This document shows positions 6,778-15,836 of a stretch of 64,000 bases of DNA, piece by piece. Both the position numbers and the translations under genes were made by a program. Every line of letters begins with the position of its first letter. The first letter of the stretch is position 1. The notes beneath the pieces are model-generated. The model was not told the DNA's origin. It worked only from the letters and a program-made list of their open reading frames with translations, and made no database searches. Source of the stretch: Thalassomonas sp. RHCl1 (GTDB taxonomy: Bacteria > Pseudomonadota > Gammaproteobacteria > Enterobacterales > Alteromonadaceae); contig NZ_CANDNZ010000004.1 in assembly GCF_947387555.1 (NCBI RefSeq), forward strand, positions 310,001 to 374,000, given 5' to 3'.

Positions 6778-7503
6778 CTAGACTTCCTCGTCCATGGTTG
6801 TTTCCTCTGCCAATATCTGCTCGTTTTCTTCATCACCAACACTCAGCCTATTCTCAGTCAACATATCCGCAGACAAAACGCCCTGGCCACCGCTGGCGAT
6901 ATCAAGCCCGCTATCAAACACCCGCCGGTAATATTCCGACAATACGGTTTCGGATTGCTCCGGTTTAACCCCGGTAAGGTTAACCGCACCTGCAACCGCA
7001 GCGGCATATAAGAACGGCTTAGGCATCACCTCAGGCTCACCACTGGCGATAATACTGCCGCTGCCGTTCCAAAACACCGCCAGCGCCAGCCAGCCAGGGC
7101 CACAATCACTACCAAGACGTTTTGCATAATATTCCGCGCGGCGGCGTAATACCTCCACCGGGTCTTGCAACCAGAGTTTGGCATTGTCCAAGCAGGCAAT
7201 TTGCACCTCAGAAAATACCGCCTGACGTAAAGTTAAACATTGACAGGCCCACCAGATACTTTCCCGTCGCGGCAGGCTGTAAGCCAATAGGTTGATGGCA
7301 TCAATATAAAGTTGTTGCGTCCACAATTGTGCCAGCGCTTCGGCCGGTGGCATCTGCGGTTTGACATGTTCCAGCGCCTGTTCACTTAAGTCAAAATGCA
7401 CTAATAAAGGTTCAATACTGGCATAGGGGAACTTTTTATAAACGGACTGTTTATCAATGCCTTGTTTGTTAGAGGCTTCTTTATTAGAAAGCGTATTATC
7501 CAT
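6778..7503 (-). CDS. T6SS-linked DUF6931-like protein, possible chaperone or adaptor
   Basis: 241 residues, soluble, between vgrG and PAAR. The central part reads LYIDAINLLAYSLPRRESIWWACQC and later LGSDCGPGWLALAVFWNGSGS. This fits what I remember of the DUF6931 family, which recurs next to vgrG and PAAR genes; the assignment is from memory. The acidic tail (residues about 215-241) is rich in Glu and Asp. Proteins at this position often help load cargo onto VgrG or PAAR, as DUF4123 and DUF1795 chaperones do, but no activity is established here. The start at 7503 follows the vgrG stop side by 14 bp. Confidence 0.6.
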   Translation of the reverse strand: MDNTLSNKEASNKQGIDKQSVYKKFPYASIEPLLVHFDLSEQALEHVKPQMPPAEALAQLWTQQLYIDAINLLAYSLPRRESIWWACQCLTLRQAVFSEVQIACLDNAKLWLQDPVEVLRRRAEYYAKRLGSDCGPGWLALAVFWNGSGSIIASGEPEVMPKPFLYAAAVAGAVNLTGVKPEQSETVLSEYYRRVFDSGLDIASGGQGVLSADMLTENRLSVGDEENEQILAEETTMDEEV

Positions 7504-7517
7504 GATGCTCAGTCCTA

Positions 7518-9524
7518 TTAATTTATTTTAACTAAGGGCGCTTTAACATTAGCCATGGCTTGTCCGGCAATATCAATTTTCAAACCTTTAAGGCTCATTC
7601 CCATTTTACCTTCGCCTTTAAACTGCCCTGCCTTGGCGCTCAATCCCAGGTCTTGAACACTGGCTAAGGTGATTTTATTTTTGCTGTCCAGTAACATTGC
7701 TTGGGTGCTGTTCATGGTGAGTTTGCCACTGGCTTTTTGTGTGATGTTTTTACCTTTGGCGCTAAGGTTTTTCTTGGCTTCAAGTGCTATCGATTCAGCC
7801 TTAGTCTTAAGTGCCTTGTCGGCACTGAGTTCAATTTTTTTCGCCTTAAGCTCAATGCCGTCTTTATTAATAATCAACTGGTTATCACCAACCACCAGCT
7901 TTAATTCGTCTTCGGCGGTAACGCTATAACTTTTACTCTGGGTATCGGCTTTTTTGCTGATCTTGATATCGGCATCATCTTCTAAAACCAGGGTAAACTT
8001 TTTACTGATGGTGCTTTTAGATTCTCCGGTAACGGTAGTTAACGCATCATTACCAACCGTCAGTTCAAAGTCCCGTCCGGCATTAAGGCTGAGTTTTTCG
8101 GCATCTTTTTTATCATCGAGGGCAATTTCGTTGGCCTTGCCATCGAGCTGGGTACGAATGGTAGAAACGGTACTATTCGCCTTGGCATCGGGTACCGGTT
8201 GTTGCTGGTTATATACGCAACCGGTGATCACAGGTTTGTCGGGGTCCCCCCCCAAAAAGTTCACCAAGACCTCCTGGCCTTCCCGGGGAATAAACTGCAT
8301 GCCATAGTTTTTTCCTGCCATCAGTTGCGCTACCCGCAACCAGCAACTGGTTTTATCGCCGTCGCTATTGTCCCAGTGAAATTTAACCCGCACCCTGCCC
8401 TGTGCATCCTGATTGGGTTTGGCCTTATTGCTGCCCACCACCAGCGCCGATTGCAAGGCGTTTAATTGGGGTTTAGGAATAAATTCGGGGAAAAAGCTCT
8501 GGCCTTCGGGGATACAATCGAACCGGCACTGGTATACTCCGCCATTGTTATCGTCGATGGCAAAGCTTTCTTCAACACCGGTCACCAAAAACAACCCCTG
8601 ATCTTTTACATCTATGGTTTGTCCCAGTGCAATCTCGTAGCTGTCGGTAGTGCCGGTAAAGCTTTGGTAGTTTGACTGGTTTTGCAACAGGCGTTTTTTC
8701 ACCAGCGCATTGGCGGCGCTGCTGTCGCAGGCTTCCCCCACCATGGCCGCAGGATAATGATAATGCATCAGGCCTTTGCTGCTGCCGTTGGCAAAGCTGC
8801 TGTTTAAAACCTTGCTGGCAACCCATTTGCCTTTGCTGTCATCCCAGCTACCCAGCTGTAGCTGCTGGCCATGAAACTGCAATTGTTGCTGCCAGTCGCT
8901 GAGCCGAGCCCGGCTGATATCCGGTTTATTATCGCTTGCCAGCTTGATAATTTGTTCACGTTTAAACGGCAGGCTGGCATCGTGAAAATGCAACTGGTAA
9001 TTCTCTTTCAGTTGCTGGTCAAAAAAGTGAATGCCTTCTTCGGCCAGCAAACGTTTAACAAAGTCGCCGTCGCTTTCGTCAAATTGCAGACAAAATTCCC
9101 GCTTGCTGCTGGGCATCTTGCCCATTTTAAAACAACTGGAAAAGCCGGTTTCATCCAGTATTGATTTAACAATATCGGCGGTACTTTTGTTTTGAAAAAC
9201 ACGAAAACGGTTGCTGTGATGCAACAAGGTCATAAAAGGCACCGCAATCAGTTGCAAGCGGTTATGGCTAAAAGGCAACTGAGACAATTGCTGCACTAAA
9301 CCACTGCGACTAAACAGCGGCTCTCCCTGGCAATCAGATTTGGCAAAAAGCTGGCAGCTGACAAATTCACCCAATAGCTCACGGGCTTTTTCCAGATTTT
9401 CTTCCTGGTCAAATTCCAGCTCAACCTGCAATTGATAACCCTGGGACATAACCGAGCTATAACGCATGTTATACGCGTTGTAGCTGTTACCTTTGCTGTC
9501 CTTTAACTGTAAGTGAGTTTTCAT
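7518..9524 (-). CDS. vgrG: T6SS spike protein VgrG (TssI)
   Basis: 668 residues. Residues about 1-330 are the gp27-like base (FRVFQNKSTADIVKSILDE; QFDESDGDFVKRLLAEEGI). Residues about 350-450 are the gp5 OB-fold region (GRVRVKFHWD, SCWLRVAQ, FIPREGQEVLVNF, DPDKPVITGCVYN). The rest is a repetitive beta-rich needle (KIELSADKALK, TLASVQDLGL). It ends without an effector extension, so cargo must be carried non-covalently, consistent with the PAAR and orphan genes downstream. It is transcribed divergently from tssA across a 363-bp region. A run of eight C/G pairs at about 8247-8254 is a possible slippage site inside the gene. Confidence 0.96.
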   Translation of the reverse strand: MKTHLQLKDSKGNSYNAYNMRYSSVMSQGYQLQVELEFDQEENLEKARELLGEFVSCQLFAKSDCQGEPLFSRSGLVQQLSQLPFSHNRLQLIAVPFMTLLHHSNRFRVFQNKSTADIVKSILDETGFSSCFKMGKMPSSKREFCLQFDESDGDFVKRLLAEEGIHFFDQQLKENYQLHFHDASLPFKREQIIKLASDNKPDISRARLSDWQQQLQFHGQQLQLGSWDDSKGKWVASKVLNSSFANGSSKGLMHYHYPAAMVGEACDSSAANALVKKRLLQNQSNYQSFTGTTDSYEIALGQTIDVKDQGLFLVTGVEESFAIDDNNGGVYQCRFDCIPEGQSFFPEFIPKPQLNALQSALVVGSNKAKPNQDAQGRVRVKFHWDNSDGDKTSCWLRVAQLMAGKNYGMQFIPREGQEVLVNFLGGDPDKPVITGCVYNQQQPVPDAKANSTVSTIRTQLDGKANEIALDDKKDAEKLSLNAGRDFELTVGNDALTTVTGESKSTISKKFTLVLEDDADIKISKKADTQSKSYSVTAEDELKLVVGDNQLIINKDGIELKAKKIELSADKALKTKAESIALEAKKNLSAKGKNITQKASGKLTMNSTQAMLLDSKNKITLASVQDLGLSAKAGQFKGEGKMGMSLKGLKIDIAGQAMANVKAPLVKIN

Positions 9525-9759
9525 TGCTGCTTATGCCTTATCCCAAAGATTAATAATGATACTTGCTGCTATAAACCCTGCCGGTCATGCGCCTATACTC
9601 TTTTCTCTGCGCTCCCCAGAAAACCTATCGCCTTACAAGGCTGTTTAGCGCTTATCAGACGATTTGTTTTTCATGAATAAACAAGTGCTTTTTCATTCAC
9701 TGCCCGCCTGAGGAACACTTTTTACTCTAGGGCAAGCCGATGCCAAACGCTATCGAACA

Positions 9760-9804
9760 ATTGTGATGCAAATGTTAAGAAAATCTTCACGTTTGCATCA
9801 CAAT
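9760..9804. promoter_or_regulatory. Long near-perfect palindrome upstream of tssA
   Basis: ATTGTGATGCAAATGT (9760-9775) and ACGTTTGCATCACAAT (9789-9804) are inverted copies with one mismatch in 16. They surround a 13-bp centre that itself contains AAGA…TCTT. Each arm holds a TTG-N5-CAA element. This looks like a pair of operator half-sites, or a DNA-level cruciform. There is no T-run, so it is not a terminator. The binding factor is unknown. Confidence 0.55.
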
Positions 9805-9829
9805 GTTGCGCTTTTTGCCGGGAGATTTA

Positions 9830-9845
9830 TTGCTAGAGTTAGCAA
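9830..9845. promoter_or_regulatory. Short palindrome TTGCTA-N4-TAGCAA before tssA
   Basis: A perfect 6+6 inverted repeat centred 50 bp upstream of the tssA start. It may be an operator at the promoter or lie in the mRNA leader. Confidence 0.4.
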
Positions 9846-9887
9846 CATATTTCAACGTCACTGACATCCGGTAAAAGGTTTAGTTTT

Positions 9888-11219
9888 ATGGCAACCAGCT
9901 CTCAGGCACATTCAACAGCAGACACAGTTTTGCCTGCGGATTACTTTAGCCCAGTGCTCAAAGAGGATGCGCCGCTTTATAGCCGTTTACGCAATCTATT
10001 TAATCAGGCGCAATCGGGTTTTCGCGTATTGTTTGAAACTCCTGAATCCCAAGCGGATCCCCGGCTGATGCAAGCCAACAACCAGGCCTGGCAAGCTTTT
10101 AATCAAGCCTGCGAGCAAGAGTTAACTGTCTATAACGGCGATATCACCCTGTGTTGCTGGTTAAACATGGCCAGTATTTTTCTACCAGCTGGTTTCGATG
10201 GGTTCGAACAGTCGCTGGAAAAAATCCACCAGGTATTGGTAAAGGGGCTGGCCTACCTTGAAACAATAAGCCTTGAAGAAATAAGCCCTGAGCAGCCTGA
10301 CAATGAAGAGTTCGACTCCCCCCCCGGAGATAAAACAGCCGCCACCAGCAAGGTTGAACAAGTCTTTGAACACTATCAAAACACCCTGTTGCAATGGCTG
10401 GGGGAAAACCGTGACAGCGGCCTGTTAACCCGTTTTTTGCCTTATTTGCCCCTATGCGGTGAAAAGCGTTATTTTCATTACCTCAACGCCCGCCAATATG
10501 GTCATTTAAAGCAGTTTCAGCAAGACATCGAGGGGGAGCAAAGCGAAAATTCGGCCCGGTTACTCACCCAACAGTTAGCAAAAATTAACGCTTCAATTAC
10601 GCTGCTCACAGCCATAGAGCACACCTTAAAGCAGCTGAGCCAACATCCGCATATGCCGGCAACCACAGGCGGGAAAGTCTGTTTTTCTAAACTTGATATC
10701 AAGTTTCTTATCAGCCCGCTTCAGCAATTGGCAGAGGCCATTTGCAGCCTGAGCAAAGGCCAGCTGAAACTTAGCGAACATCTACTATCAGCGACTCCAA
10801 CAAGCAATCACCAGGCAATAGAAAACACAACGACAACAGCTTTTTCGCCGCAGGTGAATAACCCCTTGCAGCCTCCCGAAGAAGCACAGGCAGCATTAGC
10901 CTTGGTTGACAAGTTACCGGCAACAGCCAGTCAGGGAACTCCGCCTTTAAAAGAAGCGCAACAAGCGGCAGCCGTTTTATTTAAACCGGAAGATTTAACC
11001 CGCGAGCAAGCCTTTGTTTATTTGCAACAGCTGGCCGATTTTTTTACCCGCACCGAACCCCATAGCCCGGTCAGTTTTCAACTAGAACGAGCAATCCATT
11101 GGGGCCACACCTCATTGGCCGAAGTCATGGCGGAATTACTCGGGGATAACGAAGAGGCGTATAGCCGGTGCGAGCTGTTGGTGGGGCTGAAAAACCTGTC
11201 GCCACCCGAAGATGATTAG
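9888..11219 (+). CDS. tssA: T6SS baseplate/cap protein TssA
   Basis: 443 residues with an ImpA-type N-terminal domain. The early region reads ADYFSPVLKEDAPLYSRLRNLF, split here as two motifs, ADYFSPVLKED and PLYSRLRNLF. The tail carries SPVSFQLERAIHWGHTSLAE, characteristic of TssA/VasJ-type C-terminal domains. TssA primes baseplate and sheath assembly and can coordinate the distal end of the growing sheath. It is the first gene of the rightward operon, with AAAGG about 8 nt before the ATG. The middle (residues about 300-360) is low-complexity and variable. Confidence 0.88.
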   Translation: MATSSQAHSTADTVLPADYFSPVLKEDAPLYSRLRNLFNQAQSGFRVLFETPESQADPRLMQANNQAWQAFNQACEQELTVYNGDITLCCWLNMASIFLPAGFDGFEQSLEKIHQVLVKGLAYLETISLEEISPEQPDNEEFDSPPGDKTAATSKVEQVFEHYQNTLLQWLGENRDSGLLTRFLPYLPLCGEKRYFHYLNARQYGHLKQFQQDIEGEQSENSARLLTQQLAKINASITLLTAIEHTLKQLSQHPHMPATTGGKVCFSKLDIKFLISPLQQLAEAICSLSKGQLKLSEHLLSATPTSNHQAIENTTTTAFSPQVNNPLQPPEEAQAALALVDKLPATASQGTPPLKEAQQAAAVLFKPEDLTREQAFVYLQQLADFFTRTEPHSPVSFQLERAIHWGHTSLAEVMAELLGDNEEAYSRCELLVGLKNLSPPEDD

Positions 11220-11279
11220 CTTCACCCCTTAACGATTACTTTTAACACACAACACAAGCAACAATACAGGAAGCATATT

Positions 11280-11804
11280 ATGTCCATTTTTATGAAAATC
11301 GATAAACTCGACAAGGTAGACGGCGGCGCAACTGTCACTGAGATAGACAAGAAAAAAGGCCTGTTTAAACTCGACAGCATTTCCTGGGGCGCCGTCAGGG
11401 GCACCTCAGTGGAAGTGGGTAACGCCAACAATGCCGACAAGGGCATAGTGGTCCTGGGAGAGCTGAACATCAGCCGCACCTGTGACGGCGCTACCCCTTA
11501 TTTGATCACTTTATTGTATTCTCCCGGCAATGAAGGCAAAGGGGTTAATATTTTTGTCACTAAACCGTCCCGTGACGGCAAGGGGGTATCGCAAAATATT
11601 ACCTATAACCTGTCCGGCTGTAGAATTTCCAACTATCAAACCCAGTCCCATGCCGGCGGCGAACCTTCCGAAAGTTTTTCACTGACCTATACCAAAATCG
11701 AAAATGTCTTTCACACCGAAGATGAGAAAGGCACGGTCAGCAAAAATGCCACCGTTACCTACGACGTGCCTAAAGCCGAAATGGTCTCAGGGGCCTCTTT
11801 ATAA
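11280..11804 (+). CDS. hcp: T6SS inner tube protein Hcp (TssD)
   Basis: 174 residues, close to the family norm. It begins MSIFMKIDKLDKVDGGATV and continues through FKLDSISWGAVRG, the canonical Hcp start with its first beta-barrel strands. LGELNISRTCDGATPYLITL is the conserved central block, and the end ESFSLTYTKIENVF is also typical. Hexameric rings of Hcp stack to form the expelled tube and can carry small effectors in the lumen. It lies 60 bp after tssA and 27 bp before tssB, so it probably belongs to the operon. There is no toxin extension. Confidence 0.94.
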   Translation: MSIFMKIDKLDKVDGGATVTEIDKKKGLFKLDSISWGAVRGTSVEVGNANNADKGIVVLGELNISRTCDGATPYLITLLYSPGNEGKGVNIFVTKPSRDGKGVSQNITYNLSGCRISNYQTQSHAGGEPSESFSLTYTKIENVFHTEDEKGTVSKNATVTYDVPKAEMVSGASL

Positions 11805-11831
11805 TCCTATTTTTCCTCAAGGAGAACTAAA

Positions 11832-12356
11832 ATGGCGTTAAATTCACAACATAAGCGGGTCAGTAAAAACCGCGTCAGCATTACCTTTGATGTTGAAACC
11901 AACGGCGCGGTGCAAACCAAAGAACTGCCTTTTGTGGTAGGGGTACTGGGAGACTTTTCAGCCCACAGAGAAGACAAACCCGCCCTGGCCGACCGCGAAT
12001 ACATCAATATTGACAAAAATAACTTTGATCAGGTGATGACACGTATTGCCCCGCGGCTGAGCTATGCCGTCAACAATACCCTGAAAAATGATGACAGCCG
12101 CTTTAATGTCGATCTGAACTTTACCTCGATTAAAGACTTTTCACCCGACTCAATTATCGAACAGGTAGAGCCATTAAAAAAACTGGTAGCCATCCGGGTA
12201 AAACTGAAAACCTTGCTCTCCAAAGTTGACCGTTCGCGCGAACTTGACGGCTTACTCAACAACCTTTTACAAGACAACGAGGCCATCGCCTTGCTGTCAG
12301 AAGAGCTCAACTTAAAGACCAAGAAACAAACTGAAACGGAGAGCAGCGATGAGTGA
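11832..12356 (+). CDS. tssB: T6SS sheath small subunit TssB
   Basis: 174 residues, typical for TssB/VipA. Hallmarks are SKNRVSITFDVETNGA, LPFVVGVLGDFSAH and REYINIDKNNFDQVM. The C-terminal half is helical (VEPLKKLVAIRVKL, then LLNNLLQDNEAIALL). It pairs with TssC to form the contractile sheath in the cytoplasm. The stop overlaps the tssC start by 8 bp, indicating translational coupling. Confidence 0.95.
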   Translation: MALNSQHKRVSKNRVSITFDVETNGAVQTKELPFVVGVLGDFSAHREDKPALADREYINIDKNNFDQVMTRIAPRLSYAVNNTLKNDDSRFNVDLNFTSIKDFSPDSIIEQVEPLKKLVAIRVKLKTLLSKVDRSRELDGLLNNLLQDNEAIALLSEELNLKTKKQTETESSDE

Positions 12357-13836
12357 TACTACCATGGAGGCAACAGCCCAAGCCGACTACAGCGATGGCA
12401 ATGAGCAGGCCAGCCTGCTCAACCAAATCATAGATGCCATGCCGCAAACCGCCAATGACCTTTCCCGGGAGCTGGTGGAAAATGTGATCGACCAGGCATT
12501 GGAAAATGTCGTGGTCTGGGATCGCAATGTCACCCAGTCTATTGAAAAAGCTATTGAACATATCGACAAATGTTTATCGGAGCAAATGTCGGAAATCTTG
12601 CATAACGATGCCTTTCAAAAACTTGAAGGCAGCTGGCTTGGTTTATATGGCCTGGTGGGGGACACAGATACCGGCCCGCAAATGAAAATCAAGGTAGTGG
12701 ACTTTAGCCAAAAAGACTTACAAAAGCAGTTTGAAGACGTTGCTTCGGTAGACTCAAGCAGCTTTTTCAAAACCATTTACCAGGAAGAATACGGCACCAG
12801 CGGCGGTGAAGCCTATGGCTTGTTAATTGGCGATTATGAATTTAGCAACAGCGACGCCGATATTAATTTGCTGCGTTATATGGGAGAAACGGCAGCGGCC
12901 TGCCATACCCCTTTTATTGCCGCCGCCGGGGCAGAAATGTTTGAGCTCGACAGCTTTAAAACCTTTAATGAGCATAAACCCATTGCCACCGGTTTTGAAT
13001 CGCCGTCATATGCTGCCTGGCACGCATTCAGGGACAGCGATGACGCCCGTTATGTTGCCTTAACCCTGCCCCGCACCTTGGCCCGTCTGCCCTACGGCAA
13101 AAAGTCCCTGGAGGCAGAAAGTTTTGTTTATGAAGAAATGGCGCTCGACAGCGAAGGCAAACCTCGCCCGACCAGCGATGATCAACTGGTATGGTCTAAC
13201 TCGGCTTTTGCCGCCGGTTTGAAAATGACCCAGGCATTCAGTGAATTTGGCTGGTGTACCGCCATCCGCGGTAAAAACAACGGCGGCAAAGTCGAAAACC
13301 TGCCGTCCCTCATCTACAAGTCCGATGCCGGCGATCCGGTGCAGCATTGCCCCACCATGATCAATATCACCGACGAGCGGGAAAAAGAGCTCAGCGACCT
13401 GGGGTTTTTACCCCTGGTCCATGAAAAAAACACCAACTTCGGTGTATTTATGGGCGGACAAACGGTGCAGAAACCCAAAACCTATACCCAGGATGATGCC
13501 ACCGCCAATGCTGCGATTTCCGCCCGTTTACCCTATGTGATGGCGGCAACCCGCATCGCCCATTACTTAAAAGTCATTGGCCGGGACAATATTGGCTCCA
13601 GCATGGAAGCGCCTGATATTCAAAAAGAATTACAGGAATGGATCGACCAGTACACCAATGCCGGTGCTCTGGGCAATGCCGAGCGGGCACGTACTCCTTT
13701 GGCGGCCAGTAAAATCTCCGTAGTGGAACAACCGGGCAAACCCGGGGCATATACCGCGGTAGCCTACCTGCAGCCCTGGCTGCAAATGGAAGAGCTGACC
13801 AGTTCCATTCGCATGGTGGCAAAACTGCCGGGTTAG
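12349..13836 (+). CDS. tssC: T6SS sheath large subunit TssC
   Basis: 495 residues, full length for TssC/VipB. Conserved blocks include LEGSWLGLYGLV, GEAYGLLIGDYEFSN, INLLRYMGETAAACHTPFIA, LARLPYGKKSLEAESFVYEE and IAHYLKVIGRDNIGS. The protein ends MVAKLPG. It makes the sheath with TssB. Its N terminus is where ClpV engages in characterised systems, although no clpV gene lies in this window. The following gene encodes a second, divergent TssC-like protein. Confidence 0.95.
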   Translation: MSDTTMEATAQADYSDGNEQASLLNQIIDAMPQTANDLSRELVENVIDQALENVVVWDRNVTQSIEKAIEHIDKCLSEQMSEILHNDAFQKLEGSWLGLYGLVGDTDTGPQMKIKVVDFSQKDLQKQFEDVASVDSSSFFKTIYQEEYGTSGGEAYGLLIGDYEFSNSDADINLLRYMGETAAACHTPFIAAAGAEMFELDSFKTFNEHKPIATGFESPSYAAWHAFRDSDDARYVALTLPRTLARLPYGKKSLEAESFVYEEMALDSEGKPRPTSDDQLVWSNSAFAAGLKMTQAFSEFGWCTAIRGKNNGGKVENLPSLIYKSDAGDPVQHCPTMINITDEREKELSDLGFLPLVHEKNTNFGVFMGGQTVQKPKTYTQDDATANAAISARLPYVMAATRIAHYLKVIGRDNIGSSMEAPDIQKELQEWIDQYTNAGALGNAERARTPLAASKISVVEQPGKPGAYTAVAYLQPWLQMEELTSSIRMVAKLPG

Positions 13837-13905
13837 ACAGCTGAATTACGGGCTTAGGATCCAGGGTTTGCGATCTGATAAGGTTTTTTATGATGGAAGT
13901 TTATT

Positions 13906-15318
13906 ATGGCGACGCAGCAGTTTACATCTGAGCAGGAGCAGCAGTTATCAACACTGAACTCACTGTCAAAACGGCAACTGAAATACCTGCTGGTGCGGGT
14001 ATTGGCCCGGCTTGACCGGCAATTGTCCGCGCAGTTAAGCGCCATCATAAGCGAACCGTGTTTTCGCACCCTGGAAGCCAGCTGGCGCAATCTGCATTCG
14101 CTACTGGTGTTAAATGTCAATGCCAGACGGGTCAAGGTCAAGGTGCTGGATATTGACTGGCTGAACCTGTCAAAAGACCTCAACCAGTCAGCAGCCCTGC
14201 AACGCAGCCTGATATACCGTAAAACCGCTCCCGATGAGCTCAATACCCTGGGGGGAGAGCCCTTTGGTATTTTGGTGGTTGACCATGAGGTTAATATCGA
14301 TCAGCAAGGAGAAGAGACGTTTGACCAGCTCTATACCCTGGAGTTACTGGGCAGTCTCGGTGAAATGCTCTTATCTCCCGTGGTGTTGGCGGCGGCAGAC
14401 GACTTTTTTGGCAGCGCCAATGCCGACTGGCTGGCAGACATTAACCGTATCGAGCGTATCATTAACGGTCCTGATTTTAACAGTTGGCAACAACTGCGCA
14501 ATAAGCCGTTATCGCGCTTTTTAGGGCTGGTGATGCCGTCGTTGCAATTACGCCCCGGTTATCATCAGCTCAATATCGGCTTTATGTTTAGCGAGCAACA
14601 AGGCGACGGGCTTTGGGGCAATGCCGCCTTCGGTTTTGTGACTACTGCTATCCGTGAATTTGAGCGCATTGGCTGGTTTGGTTTTATGAAATCCCGCTGG
14701 CAGGGAAAATATCAGGGGGCATTGCTGAACTTGCCGCCGGATGCCGGTTCAGGCGATGAAAGCAGCCAGAACAACAGCCATTTACAGGCCCCTCAACCCA
14801 GGGTGCGCCTGTTTGGCAACATAGCACAGTTTTATGCCCAACAGGGATTTATTCCCCTGACCCGCAATCCGCTCAGTGAACGTTATTTTTATGTCGATAA
14901 CCGCTCGTTATGGCACACGGAGAATGACAATGAGCAGGTTATAGCGTTATTGCAAACCAGCCTACTGTGCTGCCGTATCGGCCATTGTTTAAAAGCCAAA
15001 ATGCGCGAATTGATCGGCAGTTACCACTCGGTACAGGAATGTCAGGAAGAGCTGCAACAATGGATAGAGCAATATTGCTCCCAGGTGGTTTCAACCGATG
15101 AGGCAATACTGACCCGCTATCCCTTGCGTATGGCGAGTATCACAGTCACTGAGTCCGAATATATCAGCGGCCGTTATATTACCGATGTCTGCCTGCAGCC
15201 ACAGTATCAATTCGACAGTTTTAATGGTGCAGTAGTGCTCAACACCAGAGACGGCCAGGAAGTATTTTCCCCTGAAGATGCGCCGGGGGAGGCTATGCCA
15301 GAGGAGAGTATAGCATGA
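13906..15318 (+). CDS. Second, divergent TssC-like sheath protein
   Basis: 470 residues. It aligns in outline with the preceding TssC: FRTLEASWRNLHSLLVLN corresponds to its LEGSW block, LGGEPFGILVVDHEVN to its GEAYGLLIGDYE block, and RFLGLVMPSLQLRPGYH and CRIGHCLKAKMRELIGSY to its later blocks. Its N terminus is shorter and the sequence has drifted a long way. It may be a specialised sheath subunit, an assembly factor, or a paralogue losing function. It lies 69 bp after tssC and its end overlaps tssE by 4 bp, so it belongs to the operon. Paired TssC-like genes are known in some T6SS loci, but their role is not settled as far as I know. Confidence 0.82.
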   Translation: MATQQFTSEQEQQLSTLNSLSKRQLKYLLVRVLARLDRQLSAQLSAIISEPCFRTLEASWRNLHSLLVLNVNARRVKVKVLDIDWLNLSKDLNQSAALQRSLIYRKTAPDELNTLGGEPFGILVVDHEVNIDQQGEETFDQLYTLELLGSLGEMLLSPVVLAAADDFFGSANADWLADINRIERIINGPDFNSWQQLRNKPLSRFLGLVMPSLQLRPGYHQLNIGFMFSEQQGDGLWGNAAFGFVTTAIREFERIGWFGFMKSRWQGKYQGALLNLPPDAGSGDESSQNNSHLQAPQPRVRLFGNIAQFYAQQGFIPLTRNPLSERYFYVDNRSLWHTENDNEQVIALLQTSLLCCRIGHCLKAKMRELIGSYHSVQECQEELQQWIEQYCSQVVSTDEAILTRYPLRMASITVTESEYISGRYITDVCLQPQYQFDSFNGAVVLNTRDGQEVFSPEDAPGEAMPEESIA

Positions 15319-15836
15319 GTTTTTGTCAGGCCTTTTTCTCCAAACAGTCAAGTGATAACAGCGATGCCGGGGCCAAGGAGACAACAAACCAGGCTAACGG
15401 TAAAAATGCCCTGTTTGAGTCTATCAGCTTCAATTTGCAGTCTTTATTACAGAGCGAAGCCCCTATGGTGGTGCTGGATCGTCGCTTAGCACAGATACAA
15501 AGTTCCAATTGGCGCTATGGCGTGGTTGATATCCAGTCAAATAACCGTTTTATGGATGCCGATAATTTTGCCTTGCAACTGGCACAATCCATCGCGTTTA
15601 GCGAACCCCGCCTGAGTCAGATCAAAGTACTGGTAATCGAGCACCCGAATAATAAGCAGGCGGTGCATTTTCACCTGAGCGCCAACATAGATCCCCGGCT
15701 GATCGCACAATATTGCCAGTCGCACCAACACCAAGATTACAGCACCTTCGACGGCGCTGAAGCAGAAGCCTTTGAGCTGGATATTGATATGAATACCCTG
15801 AGTATAAAGGAGTCGGATAATGACAATTTCCAGTGA
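15315..15836 (+). CDS. tssE: T6SS baseplate protein TssE (gp25-like)
   Basis: 173 residues. The recognisable gp25-like part runs from about residue 30: ESISFNLQSLLQSE, then an AQSIAFSEPRLSQIKVLVIE block corresponding to the IxxxEPRL motif of the T4 gp25 family. The first 28 residues are polar and variable. TssE links baseplate to sheath and initiates sheath polymerisation. It overlaps the preceding gene by 4 bp and tssF by 17 bp. Confidence 0.85.
   Translation: MSFCQAFFSKQSSDNSDAGAKETTNQANGKNALFESISFNLQSLLQSEAPMVVLDRRLAQIQSSNWRYGVVDIQSNNRFMDADNFALQLAQSIAFSEPRLSQIKVLVIEHPNNKQAVHFHLSANIDPRLIAQYCQSHQHQDYSTFDGAEAEAFELDIDMNTLSIKESDNDNFQ

Larger units (their letters stand above)
9525..9887. promoter_or_regulatory. 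Divergent control region between vgrG and tssA operons
   Basis: A 363-bp gene-free stretch that must hold the promoters for both halves of the T6SS locus. It contains the two palindromes listed separately at 9760-9804 and 9830-9845. I did not find a convincing sigma-54 site; a GG-N10-GC match near 9730-9743 lacks the rest of the consensus. No small gene is evident. Confidence 0.6.

Noticed and set aside
8247-8254. Frameshift in vgrG at a run of eight C
   Set aside because: The frame stays open across it and the protein is continuous and conserved on both sides.
9725-9745. Possible sigma-54 promoter upstream of tssA (GG-N10-GC)
   Set aside because: Only the two dinucleotides match; the rest of TGGCAC and TTGCA is absent.
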